Positions 33,950-43,184 of a stretch of 64,000 nucleotides of DNA are shown one piece after another. Under the pieces are notes generated by a model. That model saw nothing but the letters and a program-made list of their open reading frames with translations. It was not told the DNA's origin and ran no database searches. The stretch is taken from positions 124,001-188,000 of the forward strand of contig NZ_JAFKOK010000005.1 of NCBI RefSeq assembly GCF_017303295.1, written 5' to 3'. The stretch's first letter is position 1. Each line of letters opens with the position of its first letter. Position numbers and translations under genes: made by a program. This DNA is from Rhodobacter sp. NTK016B. Its GTDB lineage: Bacteria; Pseudomonadota; Alphaproteobacteria; Rhodobacterales; Rhodobacteraceae.

Positions 33950-34801
33950 TCAGCCCTTCTCGACCTTCAGGTCGGGATACATGCCCCATTCGCTCCACGA
34001 TCCGTCGTAAAGCGCGTGTTGCGGATGGCCCAGACGTTCCAGCGCCAGTGACAGGATCGCCGCCGTGACGCCCGAACCGCAGGACGTGATGATCGGTTTC
34101 GACAGATCGACGCCCGAGGCTTCGAACGCGGCGCGCAGGCCCGCGTCGTCCTTCATCGTGCCATCTTCGTTCAGCAGGTTGCCGAAGGGGGTGTTCTTGG
34201 CGCCCGGAATATGGCCCGAACGCAGGCCGGGCCGGGGTTCCTCGACTTCACCCTTGAAGCGCGCTTCGCCGCGCGCATCCACGATCTGCCAGTCACCCAG
34301 CTTCGAGGCCGAGGCGACCTGGCTCACATCCTTGACCATATGCGCCTGACGCTGGGTGGTGATGTGGCGGTCGCGCACGACGGGCGGCAGATCCTCGGTC
34401 TCGCGGTTCTCGCGCAGCCATTTCGGGAAGCCCCCGTCCAGCACGGCGACATCCATCTTGCCCATCAGCTTGAAGGTCCACCACACGCGCGGCGCCGAAA
34501 ACAGGCCGACGCTGTCATAGACCACGACCTGATGCCCGTCGCCCACGCCCATCGCCCGCATCCGCGAGATGAACTTCTCGGGCGGCGGAGCCATGTGCGG
34601 TAGCGCGCTGCGCTGGTCGCTGATCTCGTCAATATCGAAGAAACGGGCGCCGGGAATATGCGCGGCCTGATATTCGGCCTTCGAATCGCGATCCGAGCCG
34701 GGCATGTGCCACGAAGCATCGAGGATGCGCAGATCCGGGTCGTTCAGATGCGCTGCCAGCCAGTCGGTGGACACCAGCGTCCGCGGGTCGTCACTCGCCA
34801 T
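33950..34801 (-). CDS. sseA: 3-mercaptopyruvate sulfurtransferase
   Basis: 283 residues made of two rhodanese domains. The first (about 8-135) is the inactive one; the second (about 165-280) holds Cys241 in ITSCGSGVTA. The CGSGVT active loop specifies mercaptopyruvate sulfurtransferase rather than thiosulfate sulfurtransferase (usually CRKGVT). Other marks are HIPGARFFDIDEISD and RSGHIPGAKNTPF. It moves sulfane sulfur from mercaptopyruvate to thiols or cyanide. First gene of the unit that ends in an aminotransferase, which could make 3-mercaptopyruvate from cysteine; a functional link is plausible. Confidence 0.92.
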   Translation of the reverse strand: MASDDPRTLVSTDWLAAHLNDPDLRILDASWHMPGSDRDSKAEYQAAHIPGARFFDIDEISDQRSALPHMAPPPEKFISRMRAMGVGDGHQVVVYDSVGLFSAPRVWWTFKLMGKMDVAVLDGGFPKWLRENRETEDLPPVVRDRHITTQRQAHMVKDVSQVASASKLGDWQIVDARGEARFKGEVEEPRPGLRSGHIPGAKNTPFGNLLNEDGTMKDDAGLRAAFEASGVDLSKPIITSCGSGVTAAILSLALERLGHPQHALYDGSWSEWGMYPDLKVEKG

Positions 34802-34986
34802 CTCTCGCTCCCTGTTCAGCTACGCAACACCGTTACCGAATGCGGGACGGTAAGGGCAAGGCCAGATACGGGAGATCGGCGGCCCGTGGCCCGTGAAACC
34901 GGTGTGAAACCGGACTTGAATGGCCCCGGAACACGGAATGCGCCTGGGTGCTGGCGCGGCGGGTGGTGTCGCGCTAAGTCAGCGAC

Positions 34987-36078
34987 ATGCGACAGACACT
35001 GACCGAACTCTACGATGCCAAGGTAGCCGCAGGCGAGCTTCGCCCCGACGCGGCGCAACGCGCCCTTCTGCCCGCGCTGGAAGAAAGGCGTGCCTTTCTG
35101 GAACAGCCGGTGAAGAAGGGGCTTCTGGGCGGGTTCTTCAAGAAGGCGCCCGATGGCTACAAGGGGCTTTACCTGTGGGGCGGTGTCGGGCGTGGCAAGT
35201 CGATGCTGATGGACCTGTTCGAAAAGTCGGTCGATATCCCCGACAAGCGCCGTGTCCATTTCCATGCCTTCATGCAGGAAGTGCATCACGGCATGCACGA
35301 GGCGCGCAAAACCGGGGTCGATGACGCGCTGGCACCGGTGGGCCGCAAGGTCGCCGACGAGGTCCGCCTGCTGGCCTTCGACGAGATGCAGATCACCGAC
35401 ATCACCGATGCGATGATCGTGGGGCGTCTGTTCCAGATGCTGTTCGATGCGGGCGTCACGGTGGTGACGACGTCGAACCGGGTGCCCGAGGATCTGTACA
35501 AGAACGGGCTCAATCGCGCGCTGTTCGTCCCCTTCATCGACCTGATCCGCCAGAAGATGGATGTGATCGAGATGGAGAGCGAGACGGATTACCGCCAGCA
35601 CCGGCTGAGCGGCCAGAAAGTGTTCTTCTCGCCCGCCGGGGCCGAAGCGCGCGCGGCGATCAACACCCTGTGGGACGAATTGACCGGCCATAGCAACGGG
35701 ACGCCGCTTGTGCTGGACGTGCAGGGGCGCCGGGTCGAAGTGCCGCAACACCATAACGGCGTCGCGCGGGCCTCGTTCTGGGACCTGTGCGCCAAGCCGC
35801 TGGGGCCCGCGGATTATCTGGCGCTGGCCGAACGGGTTCGGGTGCTGATTCTGGAAGACATTCCGCGCCTGTCATCGTCGAATTACAACGAGGCCAAGCG
35901 CTTCGTCACGCTGATCGACGCGCTTTACGAGGCCAAAGTGAGGCTGATCGCATCGGCGGCAGACGATCCCGAAAACCTGTATGCCGAGGGCGCCGGGTCG
36001 TTCGAATTCGAACGCACGGCCAGCCGCCTGCGCGAGATGCAGGCGGCTGACTGGGGCGGGGACGGGTCCGAGGGTTAA
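34987..36078 (+). CDS. zapE: AFG1-family ATPase ZapE
   Basis: 363 residues. P-loop GVGRGKSMLMDLF (about residue 62) and the Walker B region LLAFDEMQITDI, with the family's FHAFMQEVH, NGLNRALFVPFIDLI and SFWDLCAKPLGPADYLALA. ZapE is a Z-ring-associated ATPase in bacteria; its mitochondrial relative AFG1/LACE1 assists turnover of respiratory-chain proteins. Monocistronic; its stop codon overlaps the end of a small convergent gene by 4 bases. The start ATG gives the usual short N-terminus. Confidence 0.92.
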   Translation: MRQTLTELYDAKVAAGELRPDAAQRALLPALEERRAFLEQPVKKGLLGGFFKKAPDGYKGLYLWGGVGRGKSMLMDLFEKSVDIPDKRRVHFHAFMQEVHHGMHEARKTGVDDALAPVGRKVADEVRLLAFDEMQITDITDAMIVGRLFQMLFDAGVTVVTTSNRVPEDLYKNGLNRALFVPFIDLIRQKMDVIEMESETDYRQHRLSGQKVFFSPAGAEARAAINTLWDELTGHSNGTPLVLDVQGRRVEVPQHHNGVARASFWDLCAKPLGPADYLALAERVRVLILEDIPRLSSSNYNEAKRFVTLIDALYEAKVRLIASAADDPENLYAEGAGSFEFERTASRLREMQAADWGGDGSEG

Positions 36079-36260
36079 CCCGAAACGCCCACCTTTTCGA
36101 TCTTGGTATAGGCCTTGAGCTTCGCGTCGCCCTTGGTGCGTTCGCGTTTTTGCAGCTCTCTGGTGGCGGCGCTGGGCATTCCTGCCTTTTCCGCCGCGGT
36201 GAATTTCTCAAGCCGGCCTTTCGACGGGCCGTGGTCGTGATCCAGCGGATGCTTGGACAT
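36075..36260 (-). CDS. small basic hypothetical protein
   Basis: 61 residues, Lys-rich (MSKHPLDHDHGPSKGRLEKF, RELQKRERTKGDAKLKAY), with no hydrophobic segment. AGGAG lies close upstream of ATG 36260, supporting a real start; the frame is open further upstream but without family-like sequence. Composition suggests a nucleic-acid-binding or stress-type small protein, but no family is recognised. It lies convergent to zapE, overlapping stops by 4 bases. Confidence 0.6.
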   Translation of the reverse strand: MSKHPLDHDHGPSKGRLEKFTAAEKAGMPSAATRELQKRERTKGDAKLKAYTKIEKVGVSG

Positions 36261-36320
36261 GATAGCCTCCTCGTTTCGATACGACTTCAGCCCGGACGGT
36301 AGCGCAACCAAGCCATCAAG

Positions 36321-37208
36321 TCACGCTGCGGTTGCGAAGCGCTCTTGCTGCGGCAGCATCGTGCGCAGGACCTCGCCGAGCGGCGTCGCGCGAAAGTCGG
36401 GCAGGCACGTGGACAGGGCCTTGCCGGACAAGCGGTGCGGCGTGTCGTAAAGATAGCGCATCTCGGACAATTCCCGCGCCAGCTCCGAGAACGGCGCGCC
36501 AAGGCGCAGCGCCCACCACGGAAAGCGGCGGATGCTCAGCGGATGTCCGGTCATTTGTGACAGCGCCTCGGTCAGTTCGCGCGTGGTGAGGGTATGGCCG
36601 GGAAAGGCCGTATCGCTGAACGCGGGAAGTTCGGCGCGTTTCTCGGCCAGCATCACCATGACGCGCGCCATGTCGGGCAGATAGGCATAAGCGTGATCCG
36701 CATCCGGGTCGCCCATGGTCGTCACGATACCCTTGTCCAGCTTTCTCAGCATGACGATGCTCATCAGGTCCTGATCGCTGTCGGGGTCGATGAAGTCGCC
36801 CGCATGCAGGATGATCGTCTGCACCCCGTCCGCCGCGGCATCCCTGTAGCGGGCTTCAACCTCGGCACGAATGCGGCCCTTGCGGGTGACCGGGCGGTGC
36901 GGCGTGGTGTCGTCCCACGGGCCGGGCTGACTGCCATAGACATAGACATTGCCCGGAAACAGCACGGTCGCGCCCGAGGCTTTCGCAGCCGCAAGAACCT
37001 GTGTGGTGATCGCGGGCAGGATCGTCGCCCAGTCGTGGTAATTCGGTGGGTTGAGGCCGTTGAAGATCACGTCGCAGCCGAGGGCCGCCTTGGTCATGTC
37101 GGTGCCGCGCTGATAGGCGCGGGTCGACCAGCCGGCGGCGCGGAAGGCCCGTGCGACATGGTCACCGACCTTGCCGTTGGCGCCGAGGATAAGAGCAGTC
37201 TGTGTCAT
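36321..37208 (-). CDS. NAD-dependent epimerase/dehydratase-like protein
   Basis: 295 residues. Rossmann motif ILGANGKVGDHVARAFRAAG at the N-terminus, VIFNGLNPPNYHDW, VLFPGNVYVYGSQPGPWDD (the Ser/Tyr position of extended SDRs) and ILHAGDFIDPD. The YxxxK pair is not obvious, so it may be an atypical, NmrA- or sugar-epimerase-like protein. ATG 37208 follows a GGAG site. It is divergent from a LysR regulator across an 88-base gap, the usual arrangement in which LysR controls the neighbouring gene. Confidence 0.85.
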   Translation of the reverse strand: MTQTALILGANGKVGDHVARAFRAAGWSTRAYQRGTDMTKAALGCDVIFNGLNPPNYHDWATILPAITTQVLAAAKASGATVLFPGNVYVYGSQPGPWDDTTPHRPVTRKGRIRAEVEARYRDAAADGVQTIILHAGDFIDPDSDQDLMSIVMLRKLDKGIVTTMGDPDADHAYAYLPDMARVMVMLAEKRAELPAFSDTAFPGHTLTTRELTEALSQMTGHPLSIRRFPWWALRLGAPFSELARELSEMRYLYDTPHRLSGKALSTCLPDFRATPLGEVLRTMLPQQERFATAA

Positions 37209-37296
37209 GGGTGTCTCCTTGCGATGCCTCAGGGTGTACGCATGGACAGGCCTCATCGGAATTGCATGACTTCGTATGTCGTGTATTCATTTGTGA

Positions 37297-38199
37297 ATGG
37301 ATGCGTTCCGCTTTCTCGACTGGTCTCTGGTTCAGGCTTTCCTGTCGGTGGCCGAAACCGGCAGCCTGTCGGGCGCGGCGCGGGCGCTGGGCCGCAGCCA
37401 GCCGACGCTGGGGCGCCAGATCCGCGCGATCGAAGATCAGCTTGGTGTCGAGCTGTTTCACCGCCAGCCGCGCGGGCTGGAACTGACCGATACCGGCGCC
37501 GCCCTGATCGACCCCGCACGGCAGATGCGCGCGGCAGCGAATGCGATGACCCTTGCCGCAGCGGGGCGCGAGGACCGGCTGGAGGGCAGCGTGCGCATCA
37601 CCGCCTCGGTCGCGGTGTCGGTCTGGCATCTGCCGCAGGTGCTGACCGCGATCCGCAGGCAGGAGCCGCGCATTTCCATCGACCTTGTGCCGTCGGACCG
37701 GTCGTCGAACCTGCTTTACCGTGAAGCCGATATCGCCATCCGCATGTATCGCCCCACGCAGCAGGACCTGATTACCCGCCATCTGGGCGACACCGCCATA
37801 GGCGCCTTTGCCGCGCAAAGCTATATCGAGCAACACGGCGTGCCCGCCACGCCCGCCGATCTGGCCGGGCATGACCTCATAGGTCAGGATCGCGAGACGC
37901 TGCTGATCGAGGGGATGCAAAGCCTCGGCGTCACCGCCACCCGCGAGATGTTCGCCTTTCGCTGCGACGACGTGGCGACGGGATGGGAATTGGTGCGCGC
38001 GGGCGCGGGGATCGGCTTTGCGCAGCGCAGCTTCGGGCGGCGCGATCCGACGGTGCGCGAGCTCGATTTCGGGATCGACCTGCCGACGCTGCCGGTCTGG
38101 CTGACGGCGCATGAAGCGATGCGCCGCACGCCGCGTGTTCGTCGGGTCTGGGATCTCTTGGCCGAGGCGCTGGTTTCGGCGATGGACCTTACTCGCTGA
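37297..38199 (+). CDS. LysR-family transcriptional regulator
   Basis: 300 residues. N-terminal winged helix (about 8-65): WSLVQAFLSVAETGSLSGAA, ALGRSQPTLGRQIRAIEDQL, GVELFHRQPRGLELTDTG. The rest is a periplasmic-binding-like effector domain (about 95-295). It probably controls the divergent epimerase-like gene and its own expression from the 37209-37296 gap; the effector is unknown. Its 3' end overlaps the convergent exported-protein gene by 11 bases. Confidence 0.92.
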   Translation: MDAFRFLDWSLVQAFLSVAETGSLSGAARALGRSQPTLGRQIRAIEDQLGVELFHRQPRGLELTDTGAALIDPARQMRAAANAMTLAAAGREDRLEGSVRITASVAVSVWHLPQVLTAIRRQEPRISIDLVPSDRSSNLLYREADIAIRMYRPTQQDLITRHLGDTAIGAFAAQSYIEQHGVPATPADLAGHDLIGQDRETLLIEGMQSLGVTATREMFAFRCDDVATGWELVRAGAGIGFAQRSFGRRDPTVRELDFGIDLPTLPVWLTAHEAMRRTPRVRRVWDLLAEALVSAMDLTR

Positions 38200-38596
38200 G
38201 GACCGGCCCGGCGCCGTATCCCACAAGCGTCATCACCAGCGGGCGCAGATTGCCGGAAACCTGCGCACAGCGCGCGGGTTGGCTGTCGAACATCGCGCGG
38301 GCGCGGGGGTAATGCGTGGCGTAGAGGTCGTTTTCGGGGATGCCCAAGCTTTCGCCCAGGGCCAGCCCGCTGATCCAGAGGATCTCGGCCTCTTCGACCG
38401 TCAGATCGCTGGGCGTGGTGTCGCAGACTTCCAGCGACACCGACATGGCCACAACGTCATCAAGCAGGGTCTGTCGCCGCTCTTGCGAGAGTTCGGCGAC
38501 ATTCGGCGGTCGGACCTCGACGACATCGGCCAGACCGGGCAGCGGAGAGAAAAGGCCAAACGCTGCGGAGGAGAGTATCAGGGACGAAAAACGCAT
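38189..38596 (-). CDS. exported protein of unknown function
   Basis: 135 residues with a signal peptide (MRFSSLILSSAAFGLFSP, cleavage near GLA-D). The mature protein is acidic with Cys in LEVCDTTPSD and PARCAQVSG, a possible disulfide. No recognised domain. ATG 38596 used. The 3' end overlaps that of the LysR gene. Confidence 0.7.
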   Translation of the reverse strand: MRFSSLILSSAAFGLFSPLPGLADVVEVRPPNVAELSQERRQTLLDDVVAMSVSLEVCDTTPSDLTVEEAEILWISGLALGESLGIPENDLYATHYPRARAMFDSQPARCAQVSGNLRPLVMTLVGYGAGPVLSE

Positions 38597-38725
38597 CGCT
38601 AAAATCCTCGGGCTCAAATGCACGGGGACGAGGGTAACACGGCACCGGCGTTCGGCGCAGACCGAAAACGGGCCTCATCCGCTGTTGAACGGTGCTGTCG
38701 CGGAGAGACCCGGCGTGTGGAAATC

Positions 38726-38754
38726 TTGACCACACGGCACAGGCAGGCTAGGCC
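38726..38754 (+). promoter_or_regulatory. possible sigma-70 promoter of leuB
   Basis: TTGACC (38726-38731), 17-base spacer and TAGGCC (38749-38754), 32 bases before the leuB start. The -35 is good, the -10 weak. Confidence 0.35.
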
Positions 38755-38786
38755 GCTCACGCATCCGTAATTCAAGGAGTCCCGCC

Positions 38787-39893
38787 GTGGCCAATCCTTC
38801 CATCCTGATCCTCGCCGGCGACGGCATCGGCCCCGAAGTCATGGGCGAGGTGAAGAAGATCATCACCTGGTACGGCGACAAGCGCGGCCTCAGCTTTGAC
38901 GTGAGCGAGGATCTGGTGGGCGGCTGCGCCTATGACGCGCATGGCACCCCGCTGACCGACGCGACGATGGCCAAGGCGCAGGAAGTGGACGCGGTTCTTC
39001 TGGGCGCCGTGGGCGGTCCGAAATACGACACGCTGGATTTCAGCGTGAAGCCCGAACGCGGCCTGCTGCGTCTGCGCAAAGAGATGGATCTCTATTCCAA
39101 CCTGCGCCCGGCCCAGTGCTTTGACGCTTTGGCCGATTTCAGCTCGCTGAAGAAGGACGTGGTGGCCGGTCTCGACATCATGATCGTGCGCGAGCTGACC
39201 TCGGGCGTCTATTTCGGCGAGCCGCGCGGCATCCACAAGGAAGGCAACGAGCGCGTCGGCATCAATACCCAGCGCTACACGGAATCCGAAATCGCGCGCG
39301 TCGCCCGCTCGGCGTTCGAGCTGGCCCGCAAGCGCGGCAATAAGGTCTGCTCGATGGAGAAGGCCAACGTGATGGAATCGGGCATCCTGTGGCGCGACGT
39401 CGTGCAGGAAATCCACGACGCCGAATACCCCGATGTCGAGCTGTCGCATATGTATGCCGATGCGGGCGCCATGCAGCTGACCCGCTGGCCCAAGCAGTTC
39501 GACGTGATCGTCACCGACAACCTGTTCGGCGACCTGCTCTCGGATCTCGCGGCGATGCTGACCGGTTCGCTGGGGATGCTGCCCTCGGCCTCGCTCGGGG
39601 CGCCGATGGCCAATGGCCGCCCGAAAGCGCTGTATGAGCCGGTGCATGGCTCGGCCCCCGATATCGCGGGTCAGGGCAAGGCGAACCCGATCGCCTGCAT
39701 CCTCTCCTTCGCCATGGCGCTGCGTTATTCCTTCAGCGAACTGACCGAGGCCGACCGTCTGGAAAAAGCGGTCGAGAAAGTCCTCGCCGACGGTCTGCGC
39801 ACGGCCGACCTGATGGGCCCGGATGGCGGCACCCCGGTTTCGACCGCCGAGATGGGCGACGCGATCATCGCGGCGCTGGACGCCAGCCTCTGA
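38787..39893 (+). CDS. leuB: 3-isopropylmalate dehydrogenase
   Basis: 368 residues. Oxidative decarboxylation of 3-isopropylmalate to 2-oxoisocaproate in leucine biosynthesis. Family motifs: [12 protein letters not shown] at the N-terminus, [15 protein letters not shown] (substrate arginines), [20 protein letters not shown] (metal-binding aspartates) and [17 protein letters not shown] (NAD site). GTG start at 38787 with AAGGAG 7 bases upstream. No leuC or leuD adjoin it. Followed by a strong hairpin terminator. Confidence 0.96.
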   Translation: MANPSILILAGDGIGPEVMGEVKKIITWYGDKRGLSFDVSEDLVGGCAYDAHGTPLTDATMAKAQEVDAVLLGAVGGPKYDTLDFSVKPERGLLRLRKEMDLYSNLRPAQCFDALADFSSLKKDVVAGLDIMIVRELTSGVYFGEPRGIHKEGNERVGINTQRYTESEIARVARSAFELARKRGNKVCSMEKANVMESGILWRDVVQEIHDAEYPDVELSHMYADAGAMQLTRWPKQFDVIVTDNLFGDLLSDLAAMLTGSLGMLPSASLGAPMANGRPKALYEPVHGSAPDIAGQGKANPIACILSFAMALRYSFSELTEADRLEKAVEKVLADGLRTADLMGPDGGTPVSTAEMGDAIIAALDASL

Positions 39894-39918
39894 CACCCGT
39901 CACAATCGACAAATGAAC

Positions 39919-39947
39919 GGCCCGGCAGCTTCTGCCGGGCCTTCTTC
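39919..39947 (+). terminator. intrinsic terminator of leuB
   Basis: GGCCCGGCAG (39919-39928) pairs with CTGCCGGGCC (39932-39941) over a CTT loop, followed by TTCTTC. Confidence 0.8.
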
Positions 39948-40187
39948 ATGGTCAAGGCGCGACATACCCGATTTGCGCTCTTGTCATACCGGCCCCGAGA
40001 GCCGGATTTTCGGCCCCGTTCGGGGGCCTCCCGGGTGTCGAGAAACCGGCATCGCCGGGGGATGGCGGCGGACGGTTTGGGGCCGCGAAGGCCGTCCGGC
40101 CCTTATGGGCGCGACGTCAATTTAAATCCGCGAAATCGCGGTAATTCTGTGCGTTTCTCATATCAAGGTTATCGGGTGATTGTTTTG

Positions 40188-40203
40188 TGTGCAGGGCTGC
40201 ACA
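40188..40203. promoter_or_regulatory. TGTGCAG-GG-CTGCACA palindrome
   Basis: Perfect 7-bp inverted repeat with a 2-base centre, 125 bases before the start codon at 40329, inside an A/T-rich promoter region. Candidate operator. Confidence 0.4.
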
Positions 40204-40328
40204 TTTGGCGGCTCATTTTGGAAGATATGCGACGGATTGATGACAGCCGGGGGCGACCCTACCTCCCGTTCATGACCGGAAACGATCATCCAAAACACAC
40301 ACAGACAGACCTGAAAGAGAGACTGAAA

Positions 40329-40694
40329 ATGAACCGCTTTGCTATCTCCGCCACCGTTGCTTTCGTTGCTCTGGGCGCCGTTGCCGCCAACGCGTCGGAC
40401 CTCGCCGCCAATGGCGTGACCAACCGCAACGCTTCGAACGCCGCTGAAGTCACCAGCAACGGCCAGATCGAATTCCGCGCCGGCGACGTCTACACCACGC
40501 GCGAACTGGTTGCCGCTGGCCTCGAAGCCTCGGACATCGTCGAAGTCGGCCCGCGCAAACAAGTCGAAGTCCGCGCCGGTGACGTCTATTCGTCGCGCGA
40601 ACTGCAAGCGACGGGCCTGAACGCCAGCGACGTGCTGACCGTCAACGACTACAGCGCCGATGCCGGCAACCGTCCGTTCAACGTCACGCGTTGA
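40329..40694 (+). CDS. exported protein with a tandem duplicated motif
   Basis: 121 residues. Signal peptide (MNRFAISATVAFVALGAVA, cleavage near NAS-D at 23). The mature protein contains two copies of a unit of about 27 residues, RAGDVYTTRELVAAGLEASD (from about 50) and RAGDVYSSRELQATGLNASD (from about 82), which are about 75% identical. Asn/Ala-rich segments flank them. No cysteines. The repeats may form a small beta-alpha unit; function unknown. The codons are very regular and highly expressed in style. It has its own long leader and a strong GC hairpin after the stop codon. Confidence 0.78.
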   Translation: MNRFAISATVAFVALGAVAANASDLAANGVTNRNASNAAEVTSNGQIEFRAGDVYTTRELVAAGLEASDIVEVGPRKQVEVRAGDVYSSRELQATGLNASDVLTVNDYSADAGNRPFNVTR

Positions 40695-40735
40695 GCAGCC
40701 TGATCTTCCGACGGCATATCCAAGCCGATCGCTCA

Positions 40736-40763
40736 CGACGCGCGCCAGCTCTGGCGCGCGTCG
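40736..40763 (+). terminator. stem-loop after the exported-repeat gene
   Basis: CGACGCGCGCCAG (40736-40748) and CTGGCGCGCGTCG (40751-40763) form a very long GC stem, followed by AAATGTTTTC. Confidence 0.65.
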
Positions 40764-40900
40764 AAATGTTTTCACGGGGGCGTTGTGCAGCCCGCGTGCG
40801 ACAGAACAAAGATCACCGAATGGATGGCCTTAGTCCGAATTGGTGAAGCCGCCCCGGCGCCGCGTTGGTACACCCGCGTGGCATTGCCCGGAGGCCCCGC

Positions 40901-41341
40901 ATGTCTTTTCTCAAAATCCTTACCGTCACCCTTACGAGTGCCATCCTGTCCGCCGCGCCCCTTTTCGCGCAAGTCGCCACGCCCCGCGACGCGGTGGCGG
41001 CCATGACCGAGGCAGTCGCCGCGCGCGATGCCGATGCCGTCGCCGCGCTTTATGCCCCTGACGCTGCGGTCTTTCTGTTCAACGGTCCGATCCTGTCGGG
41101 CCGCGATCAGGTCCGCGAGATCTGGGCGCGCAACTTCGCCAATGGCTATGACAGCCTGACCGTCACGCGCCAACGCAGCGAGACCGGCAGCGACAGGGCC
41201 GCGTTGGTCATGCTGTGGCGCGCGACCATCGCCCCGCCGGGGCAGGCGCCGCAACAGGTGCAGGGCCGGTCGCTTCTGTATCTTGTCAGGGTCGATGGCG
41301 GCTGGCTGATCTCGGCCGATATGTGGCAGCCGGGAAGCTGA
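40901..41341 (+). CDS. exported SnoaL/NTF2-like protein
   Basis: 146 residues. Signal peptide (MSFLKILTVTLTSAILSAAP, cleavage near FAQ-V). The body shows the NTF2/SnoaL/DUF4440 pattern: DAVAAMTEAVAARDADAVAA, LYAPDAAVFLFNGPILSGRD, VREIWARNF and the C-terminal LLYLVRVDGGWLISADMW. Such proteins form cone-shaped ligand pockets with varied or no catalytic activity. ATG 40901 has GGAGG upstream. Six bases separate its stop from the convergent exoD-like gene. Confidence 0.8.
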   Translation: MSFLKILTVTLTSAILSAAPLFAQVATPRDAVAAMTEAVAARDADAVAALYAPDAAVFLFNGPILSGRDQVREIWARNFANGYDSLTVTRQRSETGSDRAALVMLWRATIAPPGQAPQQVQGRSLLYLVRVDGGWLISADMWQPGS

Positions 41342-41347
41342 CCTCGC

Positions 41348-41947
41348 TCACAGCAGGTAGACGACCAGCCCGATCACCACGCCGATAAAGCCGAAGCCGA
41401 TCAGCGCGAAGAGCCCGTCGCGCAGCAACAGGGTCAGCGCCATCATCGTCACCGCTGCCCCGAGGATCGAGGACGAGAACGGCACGAGTTCGAGCATCGG
41501 CATCACCAGACCGCAGAGCATGCACAAGAAATGCGTGATCCGGTCGAAGGGCGGCGAGACAAGGAATTGCAGCCGCGCCTTGGTGCGCTTGTCGATCCAG
41601 CGCGCGGGCTTGCGCAGGCTGTCGGTGGCGTCGCGCAGGCGTTTGGACGGGATCGTGCGCTGATCCAGAAAGCGCGGAATCCATAGCGACGAGCGACCGA
41701 AGAACATCTGCCCGGCCACCAGCGCGATCACCAGCCCGCAGAAGCTGGAAAAGAACGGGATGCCCGAGAGCGGCGTCACCACGATCAGCGCCGGGGCCAG
41801 AAGCACCGGCACGAAGGACGCGTGTTCGAGCGCCCGCAGGACCTCGCCCAGCGTCGTCTTGTCATCGCCTTTGGCGGCGTTGCGTATGTCTTCGACGACC
41901 TCGGCCATGCTTTGCAGGCCGCTGGCGTCGACATCCTGGGCGCTCAT
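41348..41947 (-). CDS. ExoD-family membrane protein
   Basis: 199 residues with about four hydrophobic segments (VPVLLAPALIVVTPLSGIPF, CGLVIALVAGQMFFG, MLCGLVMPMLELVPF, GLFALIGFGFIGVVIGLVVY). The motifs LLAPALIVVTPLSGIP and GRSSLWIPRFLDQRTI are those of ExoD, first described in Sinorhizobium exopolysaccharide and nodule-invasion mutants. Its biochemical role is not settled. ATG 41947 (MSAQDVD) selected. Single gene, transcribed away from purU. Confidence 0.88.
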   Translation of the reverse strand: MSAQDVDASGLQSMAEVVEDIRNAAKGDDKTTLGEVLRALEHASFVPVLLAPALIVVTPLSGIPFFSSFCGLVIALVAGQMFFGRSSLWIPRFLDQRTIPSKRLRDATDSLRKPARWIDKRTKARLQFLVSPPFDRITHFLCMLCGLVMPMLELVPFSSSILGAAVTMMALTLLLRDGLFALIGFGFIGVVIGLVVYLL

Positions 41948-42229
41948 CTTTTCAGGGTCTCCGGGTTTGACAGCTTGGAATCTGGCGCGTCCCGGTCGCT
42001 CGTCAACCAAGACGTGCGCGGGCGCCGCGCTGCCGCACCAGCCGCGCCCGCGCCGTTTTCCGGGCAGGGCGCCGGCAGGCAGGGAAAAAGTTCACCATCC
42101 GCGTCCCGGTGCTGCGTTTCGGCGTCGCTGGTATCGCGATTTGCGTCGCGGGCGTACCTGCAGGGGCGTATGCTGCGCCGCAGTATCGGCTAGACTTCCA
42201 GCGAGACGCCCGAATAAGGAACTTTTTCG

Positions 42230-43114
42230 ATGACCTCTTACGTCCTCACGGTCCGCTGCGATACGCAGCGCGGCATTGTCGCCGCGATCTCGGGCTTTCT
42301 GGCCGAGAACGGATGCAACATCACCGATGCCGCGCAATTCGACGATCAGGAAACCGCCTGCTTCTTCACGCGCATCACCTTCGTCGCCGAAACCGGCGCG
42401 GACCCCGAGACGCTGCGCGCAGGCTTCGCGCCGGTCGCCGAGCGGTTCGGCATGGAATGGGGCATCAACGACACCGCCAAGCGGATGAAGGTTCTGCTGA
42501 TGGTGTCGAATTTCGGCCATTGCCTGAACGACCTGCTCTATCGCTGGCGCATCGGCGCGCTGCCGGTCGAGATCGTCGGCGTGGTGTCGAACCACCTGAC
42601 CTATCAGAAGGTCGTGGTGAACCACGATCTGCCGTTCTACCACATCAACGTCACCAAGCAGAACAAGCCCGAGGCCGAGGCGCGTCTGCTCGAAGTTGTC
42701 GAGAACTCGGGCGCGGAACTGATCGTGCTAGCGCGCTACATGCAGGTGCTGTCGGATGCGCTGTGCACCAAGATGTCGGGGCGGATCATCAACATCCACC
42801 ACTCGTTCCTGCCGTCCTTCAAGGGCGCGAACCCCTATAAGCAGGCGTTCCAGCGCGGGGTAAAGCTGATCGGCGCCACGGCGCATTACGTCACCGCCGA
42901 TCTGGACGAAGGGCCGATCATCGAACAGGACATCGTGCGCATTACCCACGCACAATCGGCCAGCGATTACGTGTCGCTCGGGCGCGATGTCGAAGCGCAG
43001 GTTCTGGCGCGCGCGGTGCATGCGCATGCTCAACATCGCGTGTTCCAGAACGGCAACAAGACCGTCGTCTTCCCGGCCTCGCCGGGGGCCTATGCCTCGG
43101 ATCGCATGGGCTGA
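42230..43114 (+). CDS. purU: formyltetrahydrofolate deformylase
   Basis: 294 residues. Hydrolyses 10-formyl-THF to formate and THF, balancing one-carbon pools. An N-terminal ACT domain (about 1-80; YVLTVRCDTQRGIVAAISGF) is the regulatory part; the C-terminal formyltransferase-like domain has LLMVSNFGHCLNDLLYRW, IVLARYMQVLSD, IINIHHSFLPSFKGANPY with the catalytic His, and the late Asp in SASDYVSLGRDVE. AAGGA precedes the ATG. Monocistronic, followed by two GC hairpins. Confidence 0.95.
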   Translation: MTSYVLTVRCDTQRGIVAAISGFLAENGCNITDAAQFDDQETACFFTRITFVAETGADPETLRAGFAPVAERFGMEWGINDTAKRMKVLLMVSNFGHCLNDLLYRWRIGALPVEIVGVVSNHLTYQKVVVNHDLPFYHINVTKQNKPEAEARLLEVVENSGAELIVLARYMQVLSDALCTKMSGRIINIHHSFLPSFKGANPYKQAFQRGVKLIGATAHYVTADLDEGPIIEQDIVRITHAQSASDYVSLGRDVEAQVLARAVHAHAQHRVFQNGNKTVVFPASPGAYASDRMG

Positions 43115-43163
43115 AATCGCGAAGTTGCGCGATTACCATACCGGGGCGTCCATGGGGCGCCCC
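43115..43163 (+). terminator. two consecutive stem-loops after purU
   Basis: AATCGCG/CGCGATT (43115-43121 and 43128-43134), then GGGGCG/CGCCCC (43143-43148 and 43158-43163), followed shortly by GTTTT. Probable termination region. Confidence 0.5.
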
Positions 43164-43184
43164 GCTGCGTTTTGGGGGCCACAA

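Larger units (their letters stand above)
39894..40328. other. 435-bp non-coding region
   Basis: It holds the leuB terminator (39919-39947), further GC hairpins around 40030-40100 (for example GGACGG and CCGTCC arms), and then an A/T-richer stretch (about 40120-40328) that must carry the promoter and leader of the exported-repeat gene, including the palindrome at 40188-40203. Open frames crossing it look like chance. Confidence 0.6.

Noticed and set aside
38600-38786. Leucine attenuator or riboswitch before leuB
   Set aside because: No leader peptide with Leu-codon run and no antiterminator pair could be made out.
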